A stretch of 13,723 nt of DNA from Candidatus Pacearchaeota archaeon (GCA_023228065.1 JALOBX010000012.1:1-13723), one strand, 5' to 3'; positions 6,655-12,619 are shown, numbered from the stretch's first letter. The notes: generated by a model from the sequence alone, not told the origin. Numbers and translations: made by a program.

Positions 6655-7090
6655 ATGGGCGATTTCCTATTCTATATAATAGGATGTAACTTATTTCTTA
6701 CGCCTTTCGCTATGACTGTTGTTCCTTTTATGTGGTACCATGGGATCGCAGGTGGGCGGTCCCAATAAAAGGCAGCATAACTCCACCATCTGCCTATTCC
6801 GATCCATTGGGCTAGCCATTATCGGATTTCGTAATCAGATGGATTCAAAAGATGGAAGTGTTAAACTATTTGATTTTGCCTCTTTCGAGGCTCCGTGCAG
6901 CATATCCACGGAGTGAGGTCTGCGGGTTTATCCTTGACCTTTTCGCCAGCTTTGTCTCGGAAGAGCTCCACCTCCGGTTTCCCGGCTAGCTTCAACACCC
7001 AACACCGATCCCAATCCCTAACAAAAGTTTCGGGCTCTAAGGGAGGCTGACTCCAGACGACGGCCATCTCCAGCTGGTTTTAATCTCCCA
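6616..7090 (-). ncRNA. Large structured noncoding RNA candidate (~475 nt)
   Basis: This gene-free block is far richer in G and C than its surroundings and is full of perfect helices on the minus strand. CCGG-GAAA-CCGG lies at 6974-6985 and AGGTC/GACCT at 6916-6920 with 6936-6940. CTCCGTG/CACGGAG is at 6891-6897 with 6907-6913, abutting GCCTC-GAAA-GAGGC (6878-6891). CCATCTG/CAGATGG pairs 6836-6842 with 6786-6792, enclosing TCCGAT/ATCGGA (6821-6826 with 6798-6803). CCTTTTAT/ATAAAAGG pairs 6765-6772 with 6724-6731, with TGGGA/TCCCA nested inside and TATGCTG/CAGTCATA extending it outside. CCTATT/AATAGG is at 6678-6683 with 6666-6671. Two GNRA tetraloops and a 3' terminator fit a stable RNA. Size and phage context recall ornate phage RNAs such as GOLLD and ROOL, but I cannot match it to either; tmRNA, RNase P and group I intron signatures are not seen. 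The 5' end is uncertain, probably within 7070-7095. Confidence 0.8.
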
Positions 7091-7094
7091 ACCT

Positions 7095-7268
7095 TCAACG
7101 CAATCCGCCATCATCTAAACAGATCTCTACACTCCTGTTTTTATCATAAGATTTGTAGATTAGATTATGTGCATAATAACATGTATCACATATCTTTTCT
7201 ACTCCTCCTCTGGAAACTTTTATTTCTTTTGTTGCTTCTTCTTTTTTACACCATGGGCAAATACTCAT
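7095..7268 (-). CDS. Small zinc-ribbon protein (57 aa)
   Basis: The start ATG 7266-7268 overlaps the upstream stop as ATGA, which makes translational coupling likely and explains the weak ribosome site. A longer frame to 7298 would lie inside the upstream gene. The protein has CPWC at residues 4-7 and CDTC at about 27-30, a clean two-knuckle zinc ribbon. A Tyr-rich tail and a last Cys near 50 follow. No partner or function can be named. It is the last protein gene before the structured RNA, so the RNA may be transcribed from the same promoter and cut out, or have its own. Confidence 0.72.
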   Translation of the reverse strand: MSICPWCKKEEATKEIKVSRGGVEKICDTCYYAHNLIYKSYDKNRSVEICLDDGGLR

Positions 7269-7522
7269 TTTAGCATCTCTTCTAGTCTTTTTCTCCACTC
7301 GATGAAGGATTCGGAAATTACATTATCTAACGCTTTTTTTGCATTGATAATACTTTCCGTATTTGATCTGGTAACTTTCATTGAGGAAAGGTATTCCTCA
7401 AAAGTTTTCACTGCAATTTCTTTTGGTTCTTCTTTTTCAAACACCCTGATTTTCAGAGTGTTCTTGAGATCCAACAGACATACTGGAATCCCAACCCCAT
7501 TAAACCCGACCGATTGCTGCAT
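7265..7522 (-). CDS. Hypothetical protein (85 aa)
   Basis: The frame starts at ATG 7520-7522 with GGGGGAG about 5 nt upstream and ends in the ATGA overlap with the zinc-ribbon gene. The N-terminal third is probably beta (GFNGVGIPVCLLDL, then NTLKIRVFEKEEP). The C-terminal half is a long amphipathic helix region rich in Glu, Lys and Leu (about residues 40-84). I do not recognise the family. Its position in a run of four short coupled genes between a terminator and the structured RNA suggests a small early or host-takeover type protein, which is only inference. Confidence 0.7.
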   Translation of the reverse strand: MQQSVGFNGVGIPVCLLDLKNTLKIRVFEKEEPKEIAVKTFEEYLSSMKVTRSNTESIINAKKALDNVISESFIEWRKRLEEMLK

Positions 7523-7545
7523 TTCACTCCCCCTTGAAACTTTCT

Positions 7546-7719
7546 CTACCTTTTCAATATATTTCCAGTTGATCGATCAAGATTACTTAAAATAATATTT
7601 GTTGGTTTTTGAATATTATTTAATTTTGAAACTTCCTCCTCTATTTTTTTTATTATCTTCTTTGCAGCAGGATCATCGAGAGCTTCAAATTCCCATACCA
7701 ATTTGAATGAAAATTTCAT
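7546..7719 (-). CDS. Hypothetical protein (57 aa)
   Basis: ATG 7717-7719 has AGGAGAG 10 nt upstream, and the frame ends at TAG 7546-7548. The sequence begins with a short strand (KFSFKLVWEFEA), then a basic/acidic helix (AAKKIIKKIEEEVSKL, residues 19-34), and ends in a Ser/Asn-rich tail. The opening resembles small phage proteins with one beta hairpin and one helix, but no family is recognised. The next gene starts 23 nt downstream with its own strong site. The codon pattern and ribosome site support a real gene despite its length. Confidence 0.68.
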   Translation of the reverse strand: MKFSFKLVWEFEALDDPAAKKIIKKIEEEVSKLNNIQKPTNIILSNLDRSTGNILKR

Positions 7720-7725
7720 TTGCTG

Positions 7726-7794
7726 TTACTCTCCTTTCTCCGGAAATAATCCAAAAACAAAACAAATTATATTGTGGACTTGAATTGACACCAT
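7726..7794 (-). CDS. Possible 22-aa leader peptide gene
   Basis: A 22-codon frame begins at ATG 7792-7794 (or the next codon, GTG) behind AAAGGAG and ends with TAA at 7726-7728, six bases before the start of the 57-aa gene, whose ribosome site lies inside it. The peptide is hydrophobic in the middle (HNIICFVFGLF, residues 7-17), so it could be a membrane micropeptide or a leader coupling translation. The short spacing from GGAG to ATG favours the GTG start. It is the only coding candidate between the terminator at 7893-7932 and the next gene; the rest of 7795-7892 is AT-rich and probably holds the promoter for this group. Confidence 0.4.
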   Translation of the reverse strand: MVSIQVHNIICFVFGLFPEKGE

Positions 7795-7892
7795 ATCTCC
7801 TTTTAAAAAAAGAATAACTGACTTATCAATTAATCTATATATGTAATTTAATGGATCATAAAAAAGAGGAAATTTTGATCGAAATTATGAAC

Positions 7893-7932
7893 GCAAAAAA
7901 AGCTCGGATCTTATATCCAAAATCCGAGCTTT
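7893..7932 (-). terminator. Intrinsic terminator
   Basis: An 11-bp perfect stem (7899-7909 with 7922-7932, core AGCTCGGAT, 12-nt loop) is followed on the minus strand by seven T residues (7895-7901). It lies about 11 nt after the stop codon of the 110-aa gene and ends the right-hand minus-strand operon. Confidence 0.88.
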
Positions 7933-7942
7933 ATATTTGAAA

Positions 7943-8275
7943 TTAAGAAATGCTAATCAACTCATAAGCAACAATATCCTTGAGAATATTATTCCATGTA
8001 TCTTTTCTAAAAGGTCCATAATATAAATCATCACCACGTTTAAAATTTTCATTTGGTAGTTGTTTCCGGCACATTGCAACTGCTCCTAGAAACCCACCAT
8101 CTGGACCATCCAATGCCGTGATGTCATAGTAATGCTCATCGGTGTATATTCTATATTTAACACCGCTCTTGTTATTCAATTCTAATTTTTTTAAGAACTT
8201 ATCTTTTGGTCTAAACGTGGATAACTCCTCAAACCATTCTTCTAATAGCTCGTAGTTGCTTTTATGAGTTGACAT
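7943..8275 (-). CDS. Hypothetical protein (110 aa)
   Basis: ATG 8273-8275 has AAAGGGG 9 nt upstream, lying across the stop codon of the preceding zinc-ribbon gene. The sequence looks like one compact alpha/beta domain. There is an N-terminal helix (NYELLEEWFEEL), then strands around VKYRIYTDEHYYDITAL (residues 39-55), a Gly-rich turn GPDGGFLGAV (57-66), and a C-terminal helix. YYGPF near residue 86 and the Asp/Gly-rich turn are the most distinctive parts. No catalytic signature is recognised. It is the last gene of its operon, 11 nt before the terminator. Confidence 0.8.
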   Translation of the reverse strand: MSTHKSNYELLEEWFEELSTFRPKDKFLKKLELNNKSGVKYRIYTDEHYYDITALDGPDGGFLGAVAMCRKQLPNENFKRGDDLYYGPFRKDTWNNILKDIVAYELISIS

Positions 8276-8279
8276 CTAT

Positions 8280-8465
8280 TTATTCCCCTTTAAAAAAGAT
8301 TTTTTTATCACCATAAAAATAATCATGATTTGCTTTTGCTTTTTCTATATCTGGATTTTTTATACAATCATCACAAAAATCTAGACATATATCTTTATTT
8401 ATTGCTACAATATGAAAATTTTTTATCTTTTTTCCGCACTCATCACAGATTATAATAACAGACAA
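8280..8465 (-). CDS. Small zinc-ribbon protein (61 aa, TTG start)
   Basis: The start is TTG 8463-8465 with AAAGGGGG 5-8 nt upstream; no in-frame ATG is better placed. CDEC at residues 7-10 and CDDC at about 31-34, with Cys 27 in between, give a zinc-ribbon arrangement. The C-terminus is Lys- and aromatic-rich (HDYFYGDKKIFFKGE). The stop codon overlaps the ribosome site of the next gene. The function is unknown; it belongs to a set of at least seven short Cys-pair proteins scattered through this window. Confidence 0.75.
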   Translation of the reverse strand: MSVIIICDECGKKIKNFHIVAINKDICLDFCDDCIKNPDIEKAKANHDYFYGDKKIFFKGE

Positions 8466-8477
8466 CAGTATCCCCCT

Positions 8478-8762
8478 TTAGTTATTCTCGTTCATTTTAT
8501 CTACAAAACTTTTTAATGTGGATATCATATCTTTATAATCTTCTATTTTTTCATTGAGATTTTTATTTTCCGTATATAGATCCACCAATGTTTCTGATAC
8601 TTTTTCAACCAATGTTGATTTTTCGAATACTTTCCACACCAGAGATAAAATTATATTTCTGTCTCCTCTGAATTCATTTTTTACATCTAGCTTATCTAAT
8701 AATTTTTCTAATTCTAATCTCCTGTTTTCAACATTTAACAAACTATTTTCCATATTTTCCAT
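8478..8762 (-). CDS. Coiled-coil hypothetical protein (94 aa)
   Basis: ATG 8760-8762 overlaps the stop of the preceding gene as TAATG, with GGAGG 9 nt upstream. Almost the whole sequence is helical and charged, with heptad-like Leu/Val spacing in RRLELEKLLDKLDV (residues 14-27) and LYTENKNLNEKIEDYKDMIS (62-81), suggesting two coiled-coil segments around a hydrophobic middle (IILSLVWKVFEK). A second Met at residue 4 is a possible start. It may be a distant cousin of the 79-aa gene just upstream, which has a similar helical make-up. No function can be given. Confidence 0.75.
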   Translation of the reverse strand: MENMENSLLNVENRRLELEKLLDKLDVKNEFRGDRNIILSLVWKVFEKSTLVEKVSETLVDLYTENKNLNEKIEDYKDMISTLKSFVDKMNENN

Positions 8763-9001
8763 TAATCATTTCCTCCAACTTTTATATCATCAATATCTTT
8801 TTGAACAATATCTTCCATTATTATATCTTCCAATATTTTAATTTTTTTATTTAAAACATCAACCATATCAATCAGATTGCGATTAATTATACTCTGTTGA
8901 ATAACAAATTCTTTTAATTTCATAATAGTATCGGAATCTTCAACAGATTTACAAACATCAATAACTGATTCATTCATCATTTTAATTCTATCTTCATCCA
9001 T
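8762..9001 (-). CDS. Helical hypothetical protein (79 aa)
   Basis: ATG 8999-9001 is chosen because AAGGAG lies 9 nt upstream and it gives an 8-nt overlap with the HAD gene; the longer frame to 9106 would run over 100 nt inside that gene. The protein is helical, with an LxxMVDVLNKKIKILEDIIMEDI stretch split by heptad-spaced Ile/Leu (about residues 41-63), so it probably dimerises through a coiled coil. The tail is acidic (DIDDIKVGGND). It is coupled on both sides. No family is recognised. Confidence 0.72.
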   Translation of the reverse strand: MDEDRIKMMNESVIDVCKSVEDSDTIMKLKEFVIQQSIINRNLIDMVDVLNKKIKILEDIIMEDIVQKDIDDIKVGGND

Positions 9002-9389
9002 TCGAATTCTCCTTTTTTGTAAACTCTTCAACAAGATAGTGTCTAAATATTCCCCAAACTTCTGGAGTGATGTTTCTATGGTATGGTGAAAAATTTCTAT
9101 CATCAATTAAAACATCCCAATATGGTTTTGATTTGGAAAATGTATCATCAACTTCAATATAATTTTTATTTACAGCATCAAATTCCAAACCTCTTTCCTT
9201 GCACCACTCAACTGCTTCTTGTAGATGTTTTCCCTCTCTACATGTATAGAGAATAATTTTATGACCAATTTTTCTACATTCTATAAGTGTTTCTATTGCC
9301 CCGGATATAGGTTCCCCAATTTTAGGAAAGTTTCCTTCCTGTGCAATAGTCCCATCAAAATCAGTAGCAATTATCATAAATTTATTCAT
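8994..9389 (-). CDS. HAD-superfamily phosphatase-like hydrolase (131 aa)
   Basis: ATG 9387-9389 follows GGGAG and is preferred to the in-frame ATG four codons upstream. The HAD motifs are clear: DFDGTI (D10 nucleophile, D12 acid/base), LYTCRE with T49, and DVLIDDRNF with D95/D96. K74 or K87 is a candidate for the motif III lysine. There is no large cap domain; 131 residues fit the minimal HAD fold seen in phage nucleotidase-like proteins. The likely reaction is phosphomonoester hydrolysis, substrate unknown. It could supply the 3'-phosphatase role that T4 Pnkp provides alongside RNA ligase, but nothing in the sequence specifically shows that. Confidence 0.87.
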   Translation of the reverse strand: MNKFMIIATDFDGTIAQEGNFPKIGEPISGAIETLIECRKIGHKIILYTCREGKHLQEAVEWCKERGLEFDAVNKNYIEVDDTFSKSKPYWDVLIDDRNFSPYHRNITPEVWGIFRHYLVEEFTKKENSNG

Positions 9390-9522
9390 TGACACTCCCA
9401 TCTATCTTTTTCTTCTTTCTAGTTGTCTTCTTAATTTCCAGTTTATTTTTAATGAGTTTTTCAATTGAACTCAACCTTTCTAGAATTTCATCTAGTTTTG
9501 GAATCGGATTAATTAGAGGCAT
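9382..9522 (-). CDS. Small basic protein (46 aa)
   Basis: The frame starts at ATG 9520-9522 behind a very strong AGGAGGGG and ends at TAA 9382-9384, overlapping the HAD start by 8 nt. The first 30 residues form a probable helix (LDEILERLSSIEKLIKNKLE). A strongly basic stretch KKTTRKKKKI (residues 31-40) follows, which could bind nucleic acid. It is too short for family recognition. The ribosome site and overlap make it a real gene despite its size. Confidence 0.72.
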   Translation of the reverse strand: MPLINPIPKLDEILERLSSIEKLIKNKLEIKKTTRKKKKIDGSVNE

Positions 9523-9533
9523 TTTAACCCCTC

Positions 9534-9797
9534 CTATTTTTTATTTGTCAAACTAAATATCATATCAATCAATTTGCCAATTTTAATATTTTCCATATTA
9601 CTTCTATTTTCATTTGTAAAATCTAAATTAAAATGTTGATCTATTAAATTTAAAAATAAATACAGATCGTTTTCATCAATGCCCATATCACTTCCCAATC
9701 TAAAACTAGGGAGAAAATCAATTATACCAAATGATTCTTTTAAAATTTCAGATAGTTTAAGAGAAATCATTTCTTTTGTCATTTTAAATTTCTTCAT
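9534..9797 (-). CDS. Acyl-carrier-protein-like protein without the phosphopantetheine serine (87 aa)
   Basis: ATG 9795-9797 has GGAG 8 nt upstream. The layout is that of a four-helix ACP: helix 1 (EMISLKLSEILKESFG), a long loop, then LGSDMGIDENDLYLFLNLIDQHFNL (residues 34-58, matching the LGxDSLDxVEL-type helix 2 and the ExFGI segment), then IKIGKLIDMIFSL (71-83, matching the TVGDLVDYI helix). At the DSL position the sequence is D41-E42-N43, so the serine that carries 4'-phosphopantetheine is replaced by Glu. It is therefore either a non-carrier structural relative or a chance resemblance. No acyl or peptide synthesis enzymes are nearby. Confidence 0.6.
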   Translation of the reverse strand: MKKFKMTKEMISLKLSEILKESFGIIDFLPSFRLGSDMGIDENDLYLFLNLIDQHFNLDFTNENRSNMENIKIGKLIDMIFSLTNKK

Positions 9798-9825
9798 ATG
9801 GATATCTCCAATCCAGTATTAAATT

Positions 9826-10218
9826 CTAGATTTTATTTTTAAGATTCTTATACACACTATTTTGCATTCTAGATATTATTTCATGGCTGTGATGTGTCAT
9901 AACCCTTCTTGGAACATCATATTTAAATGAGATATCATTTAATTTAGCCAGTAATAACTCGCACACCTCATGAAACGCAGTGGTTCTAATACATTCCTCT
10001 TTTTCTTCCTTTGTTAAAGTTATGTTGTTCCATTTTTTCTCAAGATTTATTGTAACTATCATACCACTCAAATCCCAAGAACACCATCCTAATACCTTAT
10101 CTGGATCTGTTGAAACGTTTGAATAATTTATATCCCATTCTGATAATCCCCAAAATTTGATCCACTTTTCACATTCTCTAACATATAATTGGAAGTCTTT
10201 TTTGCTTGTTATTATCAT
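9826..10218 (-). CDS. Zincin-like putative metallopeptidase (HExxE variant, 130 aa)
   Basis: ATG 10216-10218 follows GAGGAAT. A long N-terminal alpha/beta region (WIKFWGLSEWDINYS...VTINLEKKW) precedes the helix TTAFHEVCELLLAKL (residues 79-93), which carries H83-E84-x-x-E87. A second His-Glu pair is in HSHEIISRMQN (110-120). This order resembles small phage SprT-like or zincin-like proteins that end in a helix with HE(x)nRLE-type sequence. Classical members have HExxH; here the second His is Glu, so metal binding may use the downstream histidines or activity may be lost. The role in phage growth is unknown. Confidence 0.65.
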   Translation of the reverse strand: MIITSKKDFQLYVRECEKWIKFWGLSEWDINYSNVSTDPDKVLGWCSWDLSGMIVTINLEKKWNNITLTKEEKEECIRTTAFHEVCELLLAKLNDISFKYDVPRRVMTHHSHEIISRMQNSVYKNLKNKI

Positions 10219-10221
10219 AAA

Positions 10222-10314
10222 TTATTCCTCTATATCCGTGTTTCTTATAAATACTTTTAAAACCCAAAGTGCCATATAGCAAGAAATGAAAGATAAACAA
10301 AACATAAATTTCAT
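10222..10314 (-). CDS. Short membrane protein (30 aa)
   Basis: ATG 10312-10314 has GGGGGAAG 5 nt upstream. A longer frame starting at 10452 lies inside the HD gene and is rejected. The 30 residues are one hydrophobic segment, FMFCLSFISCYMALWVLKVFI (split at about residues 3-12 and 13-23), followed by a charged tail RNTDIEE. That is the pattern of a single-span membrane micropeptide. It sits 13 nt after the HD gene and 3 nt before the zincin-like gene, so it is co-translated. The function is unknown. Confidence 0.65.
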   Translation of the reverse strand: MKFMFCLSFISCYMALWVLKVFIRNTDIEE

Positions 10315-10327
10315 ATACTTCCCCCTA

Positions 10328-10963
10328 TCATACAACAGCAGAAACATCAGCAATATTTGTTGCCATAGTATCTGCAACATGTAATAATAAAGATAACGGC
10401 CATGTTTTCCAAGCTTGTTGCATGGAAGATTCTCTATCGTATCTATTACCAAAATGGAATGCCCCCATATGATAATTTATAGCAGCTATTTCTGAATGAT
10501 CTAATTTCAAACCAAATTCAGATAACATATAGACTGATTTCTCACCATGCCCCAACGGTAAATCATCTTTAAATAAATATCCACTATAACTTTCCCACCT
10601 ATTTGTTTTTTCATTTTTTCTTCTTCTTTCCTGCTCCACATATACATTTGTTTTACATATATCATGAAACCATCCACTGATTAAAATCGATTCTATAGGA
10701 ATTTTTATATGTTTAATGCCATGCATTTCGTTTAATTTAGTGAGATAACAAACAACATGATATGAGTGTACTAATAATCCATATTCACAATGCAAATGGT
10801 ATTGTGTTGATGCTGGAGCATACATAAAATCACTTTCGTTAATATACTCCAGGACTTTTTCAATGCCGTCTCTTTTAACTGTTTTCATATCATCTTCAAA
10901 CGCCTTCATAGCCCTAGAAACTAAAGATTGTCTAATCGCCATATCTTGTTTTAATTCTGACAT
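10328..10963 (-). CDS. HD-domain phosphohydrolase-like protein (211 aa)
   Basis: ATG 10961-10963 has AAAGGAG 9 nt upstream. The HD signature is complete and ordered: H66 in YGLLVHSYHV, H100-D101 in GWFHDICK, H139 in LGHGEKS, H165 in INYHMGAF, and H195 with D198 in LLLHVADTM. These residues bind one or two metal ions and hydrolyse phosphate esters such as nucleotides or cyclic nucleotides. The spacing H...HD...H...H...D is that of two-metal HD hydrolases. A short basic insertion QERRRKNEKTNRW (111-123) lies between motifs and could touch nucleic acid or nucleotide phosphate. The substrate cannot be named from sequence. Confidence 0.87.
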   Translation of the reverse strand: MSELKQDMAIRQSLVSRAMKAFEDDMKTVKRDGIEKVLEYINESDFMYAPASTQYHLHCEYGLLVHSYHVVCYLTKLNEMHGIKHIKIPIESILISGWFHDICKTNVYVEQERRRKNEKTNRWESYSGYLFKDDLPLGHGEKSVYMLSEFGLKLDHSEIAAINYHMGAFHFGNRYDRESSMQQAWKTWPLSLLLHVADTMATNIADVSAVV

Positions 10964-11015
10964 CTATATATACTCCTTTTTTATTTTGTTAATGTTTTTT
11001 TAAATTCATTTTTTT

Positions 11016-11258
11016 TCAATACATCATGTATTTATCTCTAAGAAAAATTCCACTCCATGTCATTTTAGAATTTGATCCGCTGTGAACTTTATACTTTCTA
11101 ATTTTAAATTTGAATCCACATTTCTTACAAATAAAAAAATTATTTGTATATAAATTACACCCATCATGCCCGGTAATTATGCTTTCTTTCTCAACATCAT
11201 CTTTATGAAAAATAAAACAATATTTTGCTCTGAGATAAACTAAAAAATTTAAAAACAT
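11016..11258 (-). CDS. Small zinc-ribbon-like protein (80 aa)
   Basis: ATG 11256-11258 has AAGGAG 9-10 nt upstream. The N-terminal 17 residues are hydrophobic and aromatic (MFLNFLVYLRAKYCFIF). Cys 34 and the pair CKKC at 44-47, followed by GFKFKIRKYKV, suggest a one-sided zinc ribbon or rubredoxin-like knuckle. The C-terminus is basic and aromatic. The gene is 52 nt upstream of the HD gene; this gap is AT-rich and shows only the HD ribosome site. No function is assigned. Confidence 0.7.
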   Translation of the reverse strand: MFLNFLVYLRAKYCFIFHKDDVEKESIITGHDGCNLYTNNFFICKKCGFKFKIRKYKVHSGSNSKMTWSGIFLRDKYMMY

Positions 11259-11273
11259 AAAAATATTCTCCTT

Positions 11274-11435
11274 TTATTTGAATTCCAATATCCATTTTAG
11301 ATGCCTTAATTTATTATCGTAAAAAACAAATTGACTTTGTGGCAATGGTCTTGCAATTATTTTTTCTATTTCATGAATTTCCATTATTATCTGTTTTTTG
11401 TTTTTATATCTATAATCTATCAAACTTCCCGGCAT
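11274..11435 (-). CDS. Small hypothetical protein (53 aa)
   Basis: ATG 11433-11435 is chosen because GGAGGA lies 6-8 nt upstream. A longer frame starts inside the right end of the neighbouring TnpB element (11504) and is an artefact of the insertion. The protein is basic, with a central helix IMEIHEIEKIIA (residues 17-28) and an RHLKWILEF tail. It is the first minus-strand phage gene downstream of the inserted element. Its original promoter would have been upstream, so the insertion separates the gene from the divergent promoter region near 12.8 kb. Confidence 0.62.
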   Translation of the reverse strand: MPGSLIDYRYKNKKQIIMEIHEIEKIIARPLPQSQFVFYDNKLRHLKWILEFK

Positions 11436-11470
11436 ACTTAATCCTCCATACAGAAACAATTTTATTTTTT

Positions 11471-11640
11471 TTCTTCGAATGATTTCGTGGATACTCCCCG
11501 GCATAAATGCCGGAGCATTTAAGGATTTGCACCCAGGCTATCTATACCGAGAGCCAATATGTTCAAAGCTGCATTCTCATCTCGATCCATAATGAGTCCG
11601 CATTGCGGACATCTATGAGTTCGTTCCGAGAGTGCTTTTT
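11471..11640 (-). ncRNA. Predicted omega (re)RNA with guide, copy 1
   Basis: In known TnpB systems a noncoding RNA covers the 3' end of tnpB and the right end, then runs into the flanking DNA, which serves as the guide. By that rule the scaffold ends at 11487 and the guide is the minus-strand sequence from 11486 downward, beginning GAAATCATTCG. The 5' boundary given here is only approximate. This entry is inferred from element architecture, not from a recognised RNA consensus. Confidence 0.45.
11487..11520 (-). repeat. Right-end hairpin of TnpB element, copy 1
   Basis: CCGGCAT and ATGCCGG (11498-11504 with 11507-11513) form a perfect stem beside CTCC, giving the subterminal hairpin expected at an IS200/IS605 right end. 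The same sequence recurs at 13470-13501 beside copy 2. The tnpB stop codon lies within 6 nt of the stem, so gene and end overlap, as in elements whose guide RNA comes from this region. Confidence 0.85.
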
Positions 11641-12619
11641 TGACTAAGGTATTGCATTGAGAGCATTGTTGACTGGTATATCTTGGATTGACGAGAATCA
11701 TATTTCTACCAGCACTTTCAGCCTTGTAGGAAGTTAGATCAATCAATTTAGACCAAGATGCATCAGCAATGCTCTTACTCAGCTTTCGATTGTGCATCAT
11801 TCCTTCAACATTCAAATCCTCGAAAACGAGGATTTGATATTGTTGCACAAGATAATGGCTGAGTTTGTGTGCAAAGTCGTTTCTCCGATTGGAGATATGT
11901 TCATAAATATGTTGGACCCGTTTGACACACTTTTTCCGTTTCAATGAGCCTTTCTCTTGTTTGCTCAACTTACGTTGAGCTCTAGCAAGAAGACTCTCAT
12001 CTTTGCGGAAGAATCTTGGATTTTCAATCTTCTCTCCGTTGGAGAGTGTTGCGAAATGAGTCAACCCGAGATCAATGCCGATAGCTTTCTCGTTCAATGG
12101 GAGCGGAGATGCTTCCACTTCACACGAGAAAGAAATCCACCATTTTCCGAGGATATCTCTTGTCAATATGAGAGTCTTTATTTTTCCCACAATCTCTCGG
12201 TGATAGACAATCTTCATTTCACCAATCTTGGAGATATGAATTTTCTTGCCAGACAACTTATATCCACCTTGTGGAAATGTTAAAGATTTATATCTGGTGA
12301 GAGATCTAAACCTCGGATATCCGGGATTTTCTTTCAACTTGCAACGCCGGAAATAATGTTTAAATGCATTGTCAACACGAGCGCACACGTCTTGCAACGA
12401 TTGTGAGTGAACCACTTTGAGACTCGGATTCTCAACTTTCAATGCTGGGAGCATGTTGATTGTTTCGAATTTCGAAACAGATCTCTTTTCCTGTTCCCAA
12501 ACATTCTTCCGAGTCTCAAGAATGTGATTATACACAAAACAACAATTAGACAGAATAACACCCAATTTCCTCCGTTGGAGTTTATTGGGGTATATTCTGT
12601 ATTTAAATGTTTTCATCAT
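11519..12619 (-). CDS. tnpB: TnpB RNA-guided nuclease (IS200/IS605 accessory protein)
   Basis: This 366-residue protein is a complete TnpB. The N-terminus FKYRIYPNKLQ is typical, a helical and basic recognition region follows, and the split RuvC site is intact: D183 in AIGIDLGL, E267 in VFEDLNV, and D345/D347 in MDRDENAALNIL. The zinc knuckle is C319/C322 with C337/C340. TnpB uses a right-end RNA to cut DNA beside a short target-adjacent motif, helping the element persist after excision. The GGAG is about 14 nt from the ATG, a poor spacing, so translation may be weak. The coding sequence is richer in GC and more conventional in codon use than its AT-rich neighbours, consistent with transfer from a bacterial host. 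Confidence 0.95.
   Translation of the reverse strand: MMKTFKYRIYPNKLQRRKLGVILSNCCFVYNHILETRKNVWEQEKRSVSKFETINMLPALKVENPSLKVVHSQSLQDVCARVDNAFKHYFRRCKLKENPGYPRFRSLTRYKSLTFPQGGYKLSGKKIHISKIGEMKIVYHREIVGKIKTLILTRDILGKWWISFSCEVEASPLPLNEKAIGIDLGLTHFATLSNGEKIENPRFFRKDESLLARAQRKLSKQEKGSLKRKKCVKRVQHIYEHISNRRNDFAHKLSHYLVQQYQILVFEDLNVEGMMHNRKLSKSIADASWSKLIDLTSYKAESAGRNMILVNPRYTSQQCSQCNTLVKKALSERTHRCPQCGLIMDRDENAALNILALGIDSLGANP

Noticed and set aside
6719..6916. Plus-strand frame of 65 codons
   Set aside because: Antisense to the RNA, no ribosome site, and coincident with paired RNA arms, which keep frames open on both strands.
6861..7067. Minus-strand frame of 68 codons rich in Trp, Pro and Arg
   Set aside because: It lies inside the structured RNA, has no usable ribosome site (GGAG touches the ATG), and its composition follows the GC-rich RNA helices rather than the codon use of neighbours.
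6616..7090. tmRNA, RNase P RNA or group I intron
   Set aside because: No tRNA-like ends with T-loop, no GAGGAAAGTCC-type RNase P core, and no P7/R-S core segments are visible; only a covariance search could exclude divergent forms.
8762..9106. 114-codon version of the helical protein
   Set aside because: It would run about 110 nt inside the HAD gene; the inner ATG at 8999-9001 has an AAGGAG site.
10222..10452. 76-codon version of the short membrane protein
   Set aside because: It would overlap the HD gene by 125 nt; the internal ATG at 10312-10314 has a strong GGGGGAAG site.
11274..11504. 76-codon version of the 53-aa gene
   Set aside because: Its start lies in the hairpin of the TnpB element; the inner ATG has its own GGAGGA site.
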